A program made the position numbers and the translations under genes. Positions 39,440 through 48,664 of a DNA stretch of 64,000 bases are shown here, piece after piece. Position 1 is the first letter of the stretch, and every line of letters starts with the position of its first letter. The stretch is from Bradyrhizobium lablabi (lineage in GTDB: Bacteria > Pseudomonadota > Alphaproteobacteria > Rhizobiales > Xanthobacteraceae). Under the pieces are notes generated by a model. It did no database searches and was not told where the DNA came from. It was given only the letters and a program-made list of their open reading frames with translations. The stretch is from positions 186,001 to 250,000 of the forward strand of contig NZ_JAFCJK010000002.1 of NCBI RefSeq assembly GCF_018131005.1, given 5' to 3'.

Positions 39440-42400
39440 TCACGCGGCCGAGCGCGTTGCTCCGTCTCCTCGGCTGCTCTTCGGCCCCAGATTTCTGCTG
39501 CTGCCGGCGGGCGACAACCCAACCCCCTTCACGATGGCGAAGATTGCCGGAATCACGATCAGCGTCAGCAAGGTCGAGGAGATCATGCCGCCGATCATCG
39601 GAACCGCGATGCGCTGCATGATCTCGGACCCCGTTCCGGTGCTCCACAGGATCGGCAATAGTCCCGCCATGATGGCGACCACTGTCATCAACTTCGGCCG
39701 AACCCGCTCCGCAGCGCCTTCAATGATCGCGGCGTAAAGGTCCTCGCGTCCGATCGGGCGCCCCTCGGCGAGCCGGCGTGCCGTGATCTCTGCCAGCGCA
39801 TTGTTGAGGTAGATCAGCATCACCACGCCAGTCTCCGCCGCGACGCCGGCGAGCGCGATGAAGCCGACCGTAACCGCAACAGACAGGTTGAAGCCGAGCG
39901 CCCACATCAGCCAGAGGCCTCCGACCAGCGCAAACGGCAGCGAGAGCATGACGATCATGGTCTCGGCGACCGAACGGAAATTGAGATAGAGCAGCAGGAA
40001 GATGATGGATAGCGTCACCGGCACGACGATCTTCAGCCGCGCCGTTGCGCGTTCGAGATATTCATATTGTCCACTCCAGACCAGGTAATAGCCCGGCGGA
40101 AACTGGACGCTCGCCCGCACCGCGTTCCGCGCATCCGCGACATAACCGCCGAGATCGCGATCACGGATGTCGACATAGATGTAGGTCGCAAGTTGTCCGT
40201 TCTCGGTCCTGATCGAGGTCGGCCCGCGCGCGGGTGTTACATCAGCGACCTCGCCGAGCGGAACCGCCCCGCCGGCCGGCATCGGCACCAGGATGTCGCT
40301 GGCGATGGTCTTCGGATTGTCGCGGAGGTCGCGCGGATAGCGCATATTGACGGTGAAACGCTGCCGTCCCTCCACCGTAGTGGTCACGGTCTGGCCGCCG
40401 AGAGCGGCAGCGATCGTGTCCTGCACGTCCTGCACCATGATGCCGTAGCGTGACAGGGCCTCGCGGTTCGGCGTGATCTCGAGGTAGTAGCCGCCGAGGC
40501 TGCGCTCGGCATAAGCCGACGAGGTCCCCGGAACGGCCTTCAGCACCTGTTCGATCTGCCTGGCGAGTTTGTCGATGCCGGCGAGGTCGGGACCGATGAC
40601 CTTGACCCCGATCGGGGTGCGGATTCCGGTCGAGAGCATGTCGATCCGCGCCTTGATCGGCATGGTCCACGCATTGGACACGCCAGGGAATTGCAGCGCC
40701 TTGTCCATCTGGGCGATCAGGCTGTCGATAGTCACGCCTGCCCGCCATTCCTCCTTCGGCTTGAGGTTGACGACTGTCTCAACCATCTCCGAAGGCGCCG
40801 GGTCGGTCGCGGTCGCGGCGCGGCCGGCCTTGCCGTAGACAGAAGCGACCTCCGGAAAGCTCTTGATGATCCGGTTCTGGGTCTGCATCAATTCGGACGC
40901 CTTGGTCACCGAAATGCCCGGCAGCGTCGTCGGCATGTAGAGCAGCGTGCCCTCATTGAGATTGGGCATGAACTCGGTCCCGAGCTGGCGGGCGGGCCAG
41001 ACCGAGACGGCCAGGACTGCGAGTGCCAGCACCATCACCAGCGTCTTGGCGCGCAGCACCCCCTTGATCACCGGACGGTAGATCCAGATCAGGAAACGGT
41101 TGATCGGATTCCTGCGCTCGGGCACGATCTTGCCGCGTACGAAGATCACCATCAGCGCCGGCACCAGTGTGATCGACAACAGCGCGGCGGCAGCCATCGC
41201 AAAGGTCTTGGTGAAGGCGAGCGGGCTGAACAACCGCCCCTCCTGCTGCTCCAACGTGAAGATCGGCGTGAACGACACGGTGATGATCAGCAGGCTGAAG
41301 AACAGGGCAGGTCCGACCTCCGTGGCGGCCTCGATCAGGATCGCAATCCGCGGCTGGTCAGGTCCAGCGCGCTCCAGATGCTTGTGCGCATTCTCGATCA
41401 TGACGATGGCCGCGTCGATCATCGCACCGATCGCGATCGCGATGCCGCCGAGGCTCATGATGTTGGATCCGATTCCCAATAGCTTCATCGCACTGAACGC
41501 CATCAGCACGCCGACCGGCAGCATCAGGATCGCGACAAGCGCGCTGCGGAAATGCAGCAAAAACACGATGCACACGAACGCGACGACCATGCTCTCCTCA
41601 AACAGGGTGCGCTTCAGCGTGCCGATTGCCGCATTGATGAGGTTCGAGCGGTCGTAGACCGGCACGATCTCGACCGACTTCGGCAGGCTGGCCGCGATCT
41701 CGGTGAACCGTTTCTTGACGTTCTCGATCACGTCGAGCGCATTCATGCCGAAGCGCTGCAGCACAATGCCGCTCGCCACCTCGCCCTCGCCGTCCAGCTC
41801 GGCGATGCCGCGCCGCTCGTCGGGACCGAGCTCGACACGCGCGACGTCGCGCAACAGCACCGGCGTTCCGCTATCGGTCTTGAGGACGATGTTACCGAGA
41901 TCGTTGATGCTCTTGAGGTAACCCTTGCCGCGGATCACATATTCGAACTCGGAGAGTTCGACGGTGCGGCCGCCGACGTCGGCATTGCTGGCGCGGATCG
42001 CGTCGCGCATCCGCTGCATGGTGATGCCGAGATCGCGCATCCGCTGCGGATCGAGGATGACGTTATACTGCCTGACGAAGCCGCCGACGCTTGCGACCTC
42101 CGCCACGCCCTCGGCCTTGGCGAGCGCGAACTTCAGGTTCCAGTCCTGGATGGCGCGGGTGTCGGCGAGGTTCAACTCCTTGGACATCACGGCATATTGG
42201 TAGACCCAGCCGACGCCCGTCGCGTCGGGACCGATCGTTGGCGTCACGCCGGAAGGCAATCGCGACGTCGCGCCATTGAGAAATTCGAGCACGCGCGAGC
42301 GCGCCCAGTAGATATCGGTGCCGTCCTCGAAGATGACATAGACGAAGGAGACGCCGAAGAACGAGAAGCCGCGGACGACCTTCGACTTCGGTACCGTCAG

Positions 42401-42619
42401 CATCGCGCTCGTCAAGGGATAGGTAACCTGATCCTCGATCACCTGCGGCGCCTGCCCCGGATATTCAGTGTAGACGATCACTTGCGTATCGGAGAGATCG
42501 GGAATCGCATCGAGCGGCAAGTGCAGAAGCGCGTAGAGGCCGGCGGCCGCCGCAAAGCTGCTGCCGAACAGGACCAGCAACAGGTTGCGCGCCGACCAGG
42601 CGATGACGTGGGCGATCAT
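39440..42619 (-). CDS. CusA/CzcA-family heavy-metal RND efflux permease
   Basis: A 1059-residue inner-membrane proton-driven pump, usual size for HME-type RND proteins. The start resembles the family ([20 protein letters not shown]). The fourth-helix motif [19 protein letters not shown] marks the metal subfamily. Two periplasmic halves and two membrane bundles are visible ([40 protein letters not shown]). It exports Cu(I)/Ag(I) or divalent ions from the periplasm or cytosol. It is last of the operon, starting within the adaptor stop (ATGA). No outer-membrane factor gene adjoins it. Confidence 0.94.
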   Translation of the reverse strand: MIAHVIAWSARNLLLVLFGSSFAAAAGLYALLHLPLDAIPDLSDTQVIVYTEYPGQAPQVIEDQVTYPLTSAMLTVPKSKVVRGFSFFGVSFVYVIFEDGTDIYWARSRVLEFLNGATSRLPSGVTPTIGPDATGVGWVYQYAVMSKELNLADTRAIQDWNLKFALAKAEGVAEVASVGGFVRQYNVILDPQRMRDLGITMQRMRDAIRASNADVGGRTVELSEFEYVIRGKGYLKSINDLGNIVLKTDSGTPVLLRDVARVELGPDERRGIAELDGEGEVASGIVLQRFGMNALDVIENVKKRFTEIAASLPKSVEIVPVYDRSNLINAAIGTLKRTLFEESMVVAFVCIVFLLHFRSALVAILMLPVGVLMAFSAMKLLGIGSNIMSLGGIAIAIGAMIDAAIVMIENAHKHLERAGPDQPRIAILIEAATEVGPALFFSLLIITVSFTPIFTLEQQEGRLFSPLAFTKTFAMAAAALLSITLVPALMVIFVRGKIVPERRNPINRFLIWIYRPVIKGVLRAKTLVMVLALAVLAVSVWPARQLGTEFMPNLNEGTLLYMPTTLPGISVTKASELMQTQNRIIKSFPEVASVYGKAGRAATATDPAPSEMVETVVNLKPKEEWRAGVTIDSLIAQMDKALQFPGVSNAWTMPIKARIDMLSTGIRTPIGVKVIGPDLAGIDKLARQIEQVLKAVPGTSSAYAERSLGGYYLEITPNREALSRYGIMVQDVQDTIAAALGGQTVTTTVEGRQRFTVNMRYPRDLRDNPKTIASDILVPMPAGGAVPLGEVADVTPARGPTSIRTENGQLATYIYVDIRDRDLGGYVADARNAVRASVQFPPGYYLVWSGQYEYLERATARLKIVVPVTLSIIFLLLYLNFRSVAETMIVMLSLPFALVGGLWLMWALGFNLSVAVTVGFIALAGVAAETGVVMLIYLNNALAEITARRLAEGRPIGREDLYAAIIEGAAERVRPKLMTVVAIMAGLLPILWSTGTGSEIMQRIAVPMIGGMISSTLLTLIVIPAIFAIVKGVGLSPAGSSRNLGPKSSRGDGATRSAA

Positions 42620-44064
42620 GGCTTGGCTCCCACGGTCTCGTCGCCGGATAGGCCGGTGTTGTGCAGACCGCCCGGATCGGCAAATCCCCTCAGCGCCGCC
42701 TTGAGGTTGCTCTCGGCGTCGATCAGGAAGTTGGCCGACGTCACGACCGCGTCGCCCTCGGCAAGGCCGTCGCGGATTTCGACATAACCTTCGCCGCGCC
42801 GCCCGAGCTTGACCTCGCGCGGCTCGAACCGGCCGCGCCCCTTGTCGATCAGGACGGCCTGCCGGCTACCGGTGTCGAGCACGGCACTCTCGGCCACTGA
42901 GAGAACCGGCGCCCCGTTTCCGGTATCGATCTCGGCGTCGACATACATGTCGGGGAGAAGCGCGAGATCGGCGTTCTGCAATTCGACCCTGACCCGCGCG
43001 GTACGCGTTTCCTTGTTCAACTGCGGATAGATCACGCTGATCTGTCCGTCGAACGAACGTCCCGGGTAGCTCCGAGCGCGCACCATGACCGGCTGCCCGA
43101 CCGCGACCAGTCCGAGATCGCGTTCGGCCAAGTCGACCACCGCCCACACCAGCGAGACGTCGGCAATCCGGAACAGCACATCGCCCGGCTGCGCACGCAT
43201 TCCCTCGGTCGCGGTGCGTTGAAGCACGATGCCGTCGCGCGGGGCCGACCATTGGATCGCGATCGGCACCGTCCGGCTTCTTTCTATCTCGGCGATGACG
43301 GGCTCGGGAACGTCGAGGTTCATCAGCCGCTGCCTGGCACCGCGTCCGTACGGCTCGATGCCTGCGGTGGCCTTCGATGTGATGGTCGCAAGATATTCGG
43401 CCGCGGCGGAGGAGACCGCGGGGCTGTAGATTTCCATCAACGGCTGACCCCTGGTCACGCGGCTACCGGTCGTGATGTCCGCGACCCGCTGCACGTAGCT
43501 TTCGGCGCGCATCGCGACGACGGACAGCCGGCGTTCGTCGAGCTGGATCGTGCCGGGAGCACGGACCAGAGTCCGAATGCGACGAAGCTCGGCGCGCGCC
43601 GATTTCACGCCGGTACGCTGGATCTTGCCGGGCGACAACGTCACCGAACCGTCATCGCTGTCGTCGCCCTCATAGACCGCGATGTAGTCCATTCCCATGG
43701 AGTCCTTCTTCGGCACCGGTGACGTATCCGCCAGGCCCATCGGGTTGCGGTAGTATTTGACCTTGCGTTCGCCCCCGGCTGCCGGCAGGGCCTCCGCGGG
43801 CCGCTCGGGCTCATCGAAGCTCACATCGGCGCCCGCGGGCACCGCACGATAGTCGCGGCCGTCGGGCGTCTTCTTCGGTGTCAGCGAATAAAATGGCCTG
43901 CCGTCCGGATCGCGGAAGTAGATCGGCGGGCCTGCCTCCGCCGCCCGCGCGGCGGAGGGGTTAACTGTCGCGACCGGCTGCGGCGGCACGCCGCGGATCA
44001 TGAATGCGACTCCTGACGCTGCCGCGATCGCGGCGGCAGCGCCGGCGAGACCGAGGCGGCTCAT
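42616..44064 (-). CDS. CusB-like RND efflux periplasmic adaptor
   Basis: A 482-residue membrane-fusion protein. The N-terminal anchor (LGLAGAAAAIAAASGVAFMI) is followed by two heavy-metal-binding repeats: YFRDPDGRPFYSLTPKKTPD, then RDYRAVP; and YYRNPMGLADTSPVPKKDSM, then GMDYIAVY. Lipoyl/beta-barrel regions follow (RQPLMEIYSPAVSSAAAEYL-type hairpin, VWAVVDLAERDLGLVAVGQP). It links the RND pump to an outer-membrane channel and passes metal to it. It overlaps both neighbours as ATGA. The substrate is probably Cu/Ag by similarity. Confidence 0.92.
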   Translation of the reverse strand: MSRLGLAGAAAAIAAASGVAFMIRGVPPQPVATVNPSAARAAEAGPPIYFRDPDGRPFYSLTPKKTPDGRDYRAVPAGADVSFDEPERPAEALPAAGGERKVKYYRNPMGLADTSPVPKKDSMGMDYIAVYEGDDSDDGSVTLSPGKIQRTGVKSARAELRRIRTLVRAPGTIQLDERRLSVVAMRAESYVQRVADITTGSRVTRGQPLMEIYSPAVSSAAAEYLATITSKATAGIEPYGRGARQRLMNLDVPEPVIAEIERSRTVPIAIQWSAPRDGIVLQRTATEGMRAQPGDVLFRIADVSLVWAVVDLAERDLGLVAVGQPVMVRARSYPGRSFDGQISVIYPQLNKETRTARVRVELQNADLALLPDMYVDAEIDTGNGAPVLSVAESAVLDTGSRQAVLIDKGRGRFEPREVKLGRRGEGYVEIRDGLAEGDAVVTSANFLIDAESNLKAALRGFADPGGLHNTGLSGDETVGAKP

Positions 44065-44468
44065 TTCTCGGCCGTAACGACGAGCTTGTTTTCGACCGTG
44101 CCGGTCTCGCCCTGCACTTTGGCGCCGAGCGAAAGCTGCCATCTGCCGGCCATGCCAAAGGTCGCCCTGAACCGATAGGCCCCCGGCTCGGTGCCCGGCA
44201 TCGGCGTCACCTTGGTCGCCATCTCCTGCATGCCGTCAGGCGCCATGTCGAGCCGTGTCGCGAAAATGACCGCGTCGGGCACCGCCCGTCCGGTCGTCTT
44301 GTCGACCAGCCGCACCGCTATGACGCGATCGTCGCCGACCCGGACGGTCGCCTGGGTGAGCTGGAATTCGTAGTTCTTGATGTCGGCGCGTGCGGGCTTT
44401 GCCACGCCCGTCAAGGCGACGCCGATCAGCGCCGCAGCAGCGGCGCGCGCCAGATTGGAAGTGTTCAT
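44061..44468 (-). CDS. FixH/YtkA-like exported protein
   Basis: A 135-residue protein with signal peptide (LARAAAAALIGVALTGVAKPARA) and an immunoglobulin-like domain of the FixH/YtkA type: YEFQLTQATVRVGDDRVIAV, VPDAVIFATRLDMAPDGMQE, GAYRFRATFGMAGRWQLSLG. Met and Asp residues could bind copper. It is cotranscribed with CusBA-like genes (stop overlaps the adaptor start), suggesting periplasmic metal handling. It is not the membrane FixH of the cbb3 operon. Confidence 0.82.
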   Translation of the reverse strand: MNTSNLARAAAAALIGVALTGVAKPARADIKNYEFQLTQATVRVGDDRVIAVRLVDKTTGRAVPDAVIFATRLDMAPDGMQEMATKVTPMPGTEPGAYRFRATFGMAGRWQLSLGAKVQGETGTVENKLVVTAEK

Positions 44469-44567
44469 CGTTGATGTCCTCGAGATGTCTGATAGGCCGT
44501 GTGGCGGCATGCGATGACGCGCGCTCCATGAGGCGCACGTGTCATCGATCAGGCGCTTGCGCGCCGG

Positions 44568-44957
44568 TCAGACGTTTGTTCGAGGAGGATGGTCGGGGGG
44601 ATCTGCACCAAGTCCGTCCCGCAGGCGATCGTCACCTGGGGCAAGTTCACGCCGCAGGGGATACCGCTCGACCAGCGACGCCGCCCCGACCGGAACCGGC
44701 AGCGAGACAGCGAACATGCAAAGCGCCAACCATGGACAGTCGTCGCAGGTCCTGTTCTTGGTCTGGTCCGGGCAGCATGGCATGTCGTCGGCCATTGCCT
44801 GCTCGTCCGAAATTGCCTGCTCGTCCGACATTGCCTGCATGGTCGTGGAGGCGGCATTCGGCATCAGCCGGGCAAATGCCGACGCCACGGGTGCGAGCAA
44901 CAGCCCGGCCGCGACGAAGAGGAGGATCCAGAGATTGGCAAGCCGTCTCAGGTGCAT
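44568..44957 (-). CDS. Cys-rich exported protein heading metal-efflux operon
   Basis: A 129-residue protein with a signal or anchor helix (LANLWILLFVAAGLLLAPVASA), then a six-residue repeat (MSDEQA-ISDEQA-MADDMP) and a Cys cluster (CCPDQ, then CDDCPWLALC), likely to bind soft metals. A second hydrophobic stretch follows (LCMFAVSLPVPVGAA). It lies 99 bases upstream of the FixH/YtkA-like gene on the same strand and may open the operon. No known family was assigned; DUF2946-like proteins have a similar layout. Confidence 0.7.
   Translation of the reverse strand: MHLRRLANLWILLFVAAGLLLAPVASAFARLMPNAASTTMQAMSDEQAISDEQAMADDMPCCPDQTKNRTCDDCPWLALCMFAVSLPVPVGAASLVERYPLRRELAPGDDRLRDGLGADPPDHPPRTNV
44794..44838. 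repeat. 18-bp in-frame tandem repeat
   Basis: Two and a half copies of ATTGCCTGCTCGTCCGAM (44794-44811, 44812-44829, partial 44830-44838). They encode the six-residue repeat SDEQA plus Met or Ile in the Cys-rich protein. Copy number could vary between strains. Confidence 0.75.
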
Positions 44958-45091
44958 GCCCGTTTGTCGCACGTATCAGCGCGTCCCGCAAATCCGGCCG
45001 AAATCACGATCTCGCCATAGGCGCCGGACGTCTCGCCTTGATGCGCGCCGTCACGGGGCGTAGTAAGCGCCAACAAATGAACCGGCGTCCT

Positions 45092-45310
45092 ATGCAAATT
45101 ATCTCGACCCTGACGTGCCCGGCTTGCGGATTTGCCGCGTCCGAGACCATGCCGACCGATGCCTGCCAGTTTTTCTACGACTGCAAGCGTTGCGGAATCC
45201 GTCTCAAGCCCAAAGCCGGCGATTGTTGCGTCTTCTGCTCCTATGGCTCGGTGCCCTGCCCGCCCGTCCAGACTTCGGGAACGCAGTGCGGCCGCCCGCG
45301 TCAGGATTGA
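45092..45310 (+). CDS. Small Cys-rich protein of the GDCCVFCSYG type
   Basis: A 72-residue cytosolic protein with eight or more Cys. CPACGFAA near residue 9 and a DCKRCG pair make a zinc ribbon. The C-terminal block GDCCVFCSYGSVPCPPVQ is strongly conserved in a small family often found beside mercury or copper resistance genes. ATG 45092 fits the family start; ATG 45077 is possible. No good ribosome-binding site is visible. The position divergent from the metal-efflux operon supports a metal role. Confidence 0.82.
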   Translation: MQIISTLTCPACGFAASETMPTDACQFFYDCKRCGIRLKPKAGDCCVFCSYGSVPCPPVQTSGTQCGRPRQD

Positions 45311-45342
45311 GCGCGCCGCGTCGATTTGACCCGACCGGATCT

Positions 45343-48096
45343 CTATGTGAACAGCCAGCGCGCTTCGATTTGCGAAAGGTGATCTTGCTGCGCTTCCAGT
45401 GACTCTACAATCCTCGCCGATAACATCGTTTGCGACGCGCCGCCGGCAAGTTCGTTCATCCAGCCTTGCAATCCACACGGCCCCGAATGGCGCCCGAATG
45501 CATTTGCGTGAAGGCCATCGATAAATTGGGCGCTCGCCATTCCAGCATCGACCATGTCGTGCGGCGACGTCTCGTGAGCGCCGGCAGACCTCCAACCCTG
45601 ATGTCCCAACAGATCGGGATCGCGACCTGGCAGACCATAGATGTGACCAGCGCCGTGTCCATCCGGGTTCGTCGTGTCGGTCGGTACAAGTCCGGCGACG
45701 GTCAGCGTCGCTGCAGGTTGGGACGCATCGAAAATGACCTTGACGCCATCGCCCGCATGAACGCCGTCGAGCTGCGCGATGGTCGTCCAGCGTGCACCGT
45801 TGGTTGCGCCATCCCGATCGACCTGCAAGATGGCCTCTGTGCCACTCGAATCTTCCAGCACCCGGACGAGATTACCGACCGGTTGACCGCGGCCGGCCGA
45901 TAGCAATCCCGAGAAATCGAAGGTATCGCCTTCGGCTGGATTGAATGTACCGGCGTTGCCCTGATTGTAGTCAAGAATGTGATCGACGTTTGCGGACCCT
46001 TGTCGTCCGCCAGTGCGCGCGGTCAGATCAAACACAAACGTATCGGCACCGGCGCCTCCGGTCATCGTGTCGCTGCCGCCTCTGCCGTTAAGGATGTCTC
46101 CCTCGGCAGTCGGAAACGGCTGACCTGCGACAGTATGCGTCATGTCGATGACGTCGTTACCTGCAGTGCCATGGATGGAGGCGCCCGCGACATTTCGAAC
46201 CATAACCGCGATAGCCTGAGTGTCGATTCCGCCATGGCCGTCCGAGACCTGAACGGTGACATCGTAGACATTGTTGCTGCCCGCGTCGGTCGGCACTTCA
46301 AAGTTCGGCGCGGTAACGAATGATAGAGCCCCGGTCGAAGCGCCGATCGTAAATTTGCTCGCGTCCGCGCCACCAATGACCGAATAACTCAGCGCTTGCC
46401 CGACGTCCGGGTCGGTCGCCGTCACCGTGGTGACCGCGGTGGTGTTCTCGTCAATGGATGCCGTCGTCGTGTCGCCACCCCCGTTAGAGGCGATGGTCGG
46501 GGCGCCGTTCTGGCTTGGCGTCCAGGACGAGTCGAACACGCTGGGATCTCTCCCGGTTTCGTACCAGGGCGCGACGGTCGCGTTCCAATCGGTCAGCGCC
46601 TGGTAGCGGGGAGAGCTCTGCTGGTACAGGGATTCGAGAGCGCTCCAGGAGCCCCACTTCGACGGCGCGCTGATGATCCCGAAGTTCATGTAGAGACCAC
46701 CGCCCGCGTCCTTGAAGTTCTGGTAATTCTCCATCTCGATTTCGTAGAGCTCTGGCTGACGCTGAACGTCGATGAGGAACTGCTGATAGTCCGCCGTCTC
46801 GTCCGTGGCGACCTCTCCGTAGCCGCTCTCATAGGTCGTCAGTTCGAGCCCATACTCCGCCGCCTTCGCCCCGTGGTAGGCGTAGGCCGCCTTGAGACTA
46901 CCGTTGACCTCCTCTTGCAGGCTCGCGACTGCTGCATCGAATCCGCCATCCGGATTGCTCCACCAACTCCGAACGACGTTGTGATCGCTGGTATTGAAGT
47001 TGTAATACCCGGTCACGGCGTACTCGTCGAAATAGTCGCTCGCGCGCAGGTGGACGCCGTTCTCGTACCAGTTCTTCGTCTCGAGTCCGTAGGACTCGAG
47101 ACCCTGCCAAGCGGCCTGCGTGTTGTAGACAACGTGGACGCGGCCGGTCACGTCCTCGCCACCCGTCGGCGACTCACCGAACACCTCGTTCCAGATCCGT
47201 CCGACCTGTGCAGTCCGGACGCCGTACCATTCCATCCAGTTCTCGAAGCCGGCATCGTGAGCATCGGCGTAGCCGGATTGTGGGAAACCCCAGTTCCAAA
47301 CCTCGTTCGAGAACTCGACGTGGACCTCCAGGCCGGGATTCAGGTGATCCCGTACGTAAGTCGCGAACTGGCGAACGTAGTCGTCGCTCGCGTTGACGGG
47401 CATGTTGAACCATCCGTCGGCCCCGGCCGCGTTACACAAATCGACCATCGCCTCGACGGGGACGCCCTTGCTCCACTGGGCGTCCGTCATGAGCGGACGA
47501 TCCGCCCACTCGAGGGTCGCGGCGTTGGATGAATCCGGCCATGCGACCACGCCGTTGGCATCGAACACGGTGTTGGTGTTCATCCAGTCCATGAACCGGA
47601 AGGTATGGAAGTCCTCGACCCTTGCGAGGAACTGAGGGTCAAAGACGGCGCCTGCGTTGAAAAGGGCGAGCTGATCCTCGCGAACGACGTGAATGTCGCG
47701 GACGTAGTCGGCCGGGTTCGTTGAAGTGATCTGGAAACCGAGCGTACCGTCGGACGCAGAGGTGAGAACGAACCTTCCAGGCGAAGCCTCCGAGATCGTA
47801 TCGCCGAGGACGCCTTGAAACGTTCCTTCGCCGTCGTACATCACGACGTAGCGGTCACCGGCCGTATCGGCTCCGGCCGGATTATGAAGGATGGGATAGA
47901 TGCCCGCCCACGTTCCAACTGGGAGCGACGTTACCCAACCGCTCGAGTCCAGATCGAGCTTTACTCCCGTGTCCCAGGCGCTCGACGTTTGTGGAATGAA
48001 GTCACTCGCCTCATGCATGAGGTCGATGTAGGGAAAATTGGTTGTCCAGTAGGCCGTGCCGTCTAGGTTGGTGCCGAGCGATGGGGGGTTGGCCAT
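45343..48096 (-). CDS. RTX-type secreted protein with glycoside-hydrolase-like N-terminus
   Basis: A 917-residue protein. Residues 1-520 look like a clan-A type (alpha/beta)8 glycosidase: HVEFSNEVWNWGFPQ has the Asn-Glu acid/base pair, and ELTTYESGYGE has a candidate nucleophile Glu. A cadherin-like repeat (ASIDENTTAVTTVTATDPDV, then SDGHGGIDTQAIAV) follows at about 555-650. Calcium-binding RTX repeats come next (GTAGNDVI, GRGGSDTMTGGAGADTFVF) with a terminal type I secretion domain. There is no Sec signal, as expected for type I export. No ABC exporter genes are near. Substrate is unknown; a cell-surface or plant polysaccharide is possible. Neighbouring genes are unrelated. Confidence 0.85.
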   Translation of the reverse strand: MANPPSLGTNLDGTAYWTTNFPYIDLMHEASDFIPQTSSAWDTGVKLDLDSSGWVTSLPVGTWAGIYPILHNPAGADTAGDRYVVMYDGEGTFQGVLGDTISEASPGRFVLTSASDGTLGFQITSTNPADYVRDIHVVREDQLALFNAGAVFDPQFLARVEDFHTFRFMDWMNTNTVFDANGVVAWPDSSNAATLEWADRPLMTDAQWSKGVPVEAMVDLCNAAGADGWFNMPVNASDDYVRQFATYVRDHLNPGLEVHVEFSNEVWNWGFPQSGYADAHDAGFENWMEWYGVRTAQVGRIWNEVFGESPTGGEDVTGRVHVVYNTQAAWQGLESYGLETKNWYENGVHLRASDYFDEYAVTGYYNFNTSDHNVVRSWWSNPDGGFDAAVASLQEEVNGSLKAAYAYHGAKAAEYGLELTTYESGYGEVATDETADYQQFLIDVQRQPELYEIEMENYQNFKDAGGGLYMNFGIISAPSKWGSWSALESLYQQSSPRYQALTDWNATVAPWYETGRDPSVFDSSWTPSQNGAPTIASNGGGDTTTASIDENTTAVTTVTATDPDVGQALSYSVIGGADASKFTIGASTGALSFVTAPNFEVPTDAGSNNVYDVTVQVSDGHGGIDTQAIAVMVRNVAGASIHGTAGNDVIDMTHTVAGQPFPTAEGDILNGRGGSDTMTGGAGADTFVFDLTARTGGRQGSANVDHILDYNQGNAGTFNPAEGDTFDFSGLLSAGRGQPVGNLVRVLEDSSGTEAILQVDRDGATNGARWTTIAQLDGVHAGDGVKVIFDASQPAATLTVAGLVPTDTTNPDGHGAGHIYGLPGRDPDLLGHQGWRSAGAHETSPHDMVDAGMASAQFIDGLHANAFGRHSGPCGLQGWMNELAGGASQTMLSARIVESLEAQQDHLSQIEARWLFT

Positions 48097-48664
48097 TCGA
48101 TCTCTCTAATGAAGCGTTGATCGAGGAGCAGGCAATCTGAGGACGGAAGCAGGGCCATGAATCAAATCTTCGGATGACCTCGCGTCCAATCACTAGGAAA
48201 TTCAGTGACCCGTTTAAAAATGACGCCGCTCTTACGGGGCGGCGGCAATAGACTCCAACCTGTGCCCTGCCCTGACAGTCCGATACCTTGGCTCAGGGTT
48301 GAGCAGGCGCCCGGCTATTTGGACCGTGCGCCCCAGCTACAGTGCGTAAGACTTTGACAATTTCACGCCGTTTTGTAGCCATCGGCCACATTTGCAAGGT
48401 TCACATTAGAAAAGCGTCAAATGGTCGCCGCCGCAGCTATCTTGACCTTATGACTGCGTCCACGATGAAAGGTTGCTCATTCGCCGCACCGGGTGGAATT
48501 GTCGATCAGTGATTTGCCCGACGAGGCAAGACGATGTGGCGGCACGCAGCGCACTCGTAACCATTCCCGTCATGCGGAGGAGGCACACCCCAGCGGCCGT
48601 CTCGAAGCACGACGGCCATCAGCAGCAGGGCCGTGCATCCTTCGAGACGCGCAAAGTGCGCGGC
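48097..48664. other. Intergenic region upstream of RTX gene
   Basis: These 568 bases have no convincing gene. The part at 48180-48240 and 48350-48460 is AT-richer than its surroundings and probably holds the RTX gene promoter. A stretch near 48508-48540 (AGTGATTTGCCCGACGAGGC) resembles short sequences often seen at the edges of bradyrhizobial mobile DNA, from memory. No terminal inverted repeats or transposase fragments were found. Confidence 0.4.

Noticed and set aside
44061..44468. Possibility that this is the FixH missing from the cbb3 operon
   Set aside because: It has a cleavable signal and a YtkA-like domain without the FixH membrane anchor pattern, and is translationally coupled to the efflux adaptor.
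48508..48540. Short sequence resembling edges of bradyrhizobial mobile DNA
   Set aside because: Based on memory only; no inverted repeats, target duplications or transposase remnants were found.
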